Shown here piece after piece: positions 63,874 to 64,000 of a DNA stretch of 64,000 bases (position 1 is its first letter; each line of letters begins with the position of its first letter). The notes beneath the pieces are model-generated. The model saw only the letters and a list, made by a program, of their open reading frames with translations. It did no database searches and was not told where the DNA came from. This DNA comes from Leisingera methylohalidivorans DSM 14336. Lineage in GTDB: Bacteria; Pseudomonadota; Alphaproteobacteria; Rhodobacterales; Rhodobacteraceae. The stretch covers positions 1,328,371 to 1,392,370 of the forward strand of contig NC_023135.1 in assembly GCF_000511355.1 (NCBI RefSeq), in the 5' to 3' direction. The position numbers and the translations under genes are program-made.

Positions 63874-64000
63874 ATGGCACTGAAATTCACCTCTCTGCAA
63901 GACTTCTATGCCCATGGCTATGACACCGTGATTGATGTGCGCAGCCCGGCGGAATATGCCGAGGACCGCGTGCCGGGCGCCATCAGCCTGCCGGTGCTGG
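63874..64000 (+). CDS. mnmH: tRNA 2-selenouridine/geranyl-2-thiouridine synthase, 5' part
   Basis: The first 42 residues of a rhodanese-like domain run off the right edge: KFTSLQDFYAHGYDTVIDVRSPAEYAEDRVPGAISLPVL. This N-terminus is typical of MnmH/SelU, which modifies U34 of certain tRNAs using selenophosphate. The catalytic Cys and P-loop lie beyond the window. GGGGT precedes the ATG at 63874. Confidence 0.8.
   Translation, partial: MALKFTSLQDFYAHGYDTVIDVRSPAEYAEDRVPGAISLPVL

Noticed and set aside
1..64000. CRISPR arrays or insertion-sequence transposases
   Set aside because: No regularly spaced repeats and no transposase motifs were seen in any region.

Overview
The window looks like the chromosome of a marine alphaproteobacterium of the Rhodobacteraceae, most likely the Roseobacter group (Leisingera/Phaeobacter-like). 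This is inferred from the high GC, the gene families (propionyl-CoA synthetase prpE, a Hint-domain protein, a DmdC-type acyl-CoA dehydrogenase, paired MerR acyl-CoA regulators) and family resemblance of many small proteins. No database search was run.

Region 1 (1-12147) is the right end of an integrated element. It starts with phage late genes (tail-protein C-terminus, DUF4376-like protein, holin-like protein, GH19 endolysin, second membrane protein; 1-2109). A cargo zone of mixed, often AT-richer genes follows: a TIR-like protein, an McrA-like HNH nuclease with a small partner, an unknown 306-aa protein, a Septu-type AAA ATPase plus HNH pair (ptuA/ptuB), a membrane-anchored Rieske-fold protein without cluster ligands, and small genes next to the end. 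Diverged copies of intergenic repeats separate these cargo units. The element ends at a 55-bp duplicate of the 3' half of a tRNA-Leu(UAA) gene, from anticodon loop to CCA (12093-12147), best read as the attachment site. The cargo therefore lies between the lysis genes and the attachment site, the usual place for prophage accessory and anti-phage genes.

Region 2 (12148-22400) is chromosome with several decayed genes. A frameshifted regulator and a gene with two internal stops come first. Then follow an intact queuosine precursor operon (queC-queD-queE-queF, minus strand) with a probable preQ1 riboswitch, and a LysR regulator divergent from an aldolase/desaturase/Rieske ferredoxin operon. An alpha/beta hydrolase precedes a broken TetR gene and a pspA-like remnant with palindromic operator candidates.

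Region 3 (22500-44200) is core metabolism: glyA, nadK, an amidase, prpE with TTTGCAAA-type sites upstream, a GFA-family protein, the malic enzyme maeB, the pyrimidine/deoxynucleoside salvage operon cdd-deoA-deoB followed by upp, a SPOR-domain envelope protein, a PACE-type transporter, an acyl-CoA synthetase, a DMT transporter, a sulfotransferase and a Hint-domain protein.

Region 4 (44232-57700) centres on acyl-CoA beta-oxidation: a fadJ-like multifunctional enzyme, cupin, thiolase, GST, two acyl-CoA dehydrogenases, two MerR regulators with a LiuR-like operator, two hotdog thioesterases, a MATE transporter, an ArsC-like protein, pyrD and a DUF952 protein. Region 5 (57865-64000) has a periplasmic 5'-nucleotidase, a GST, a DUF1992 protein, a TPR-sulfotransferase, an SRAP peptidase, a MarR regulator and the start of the tRNA 2-selenouridine synthase gene.
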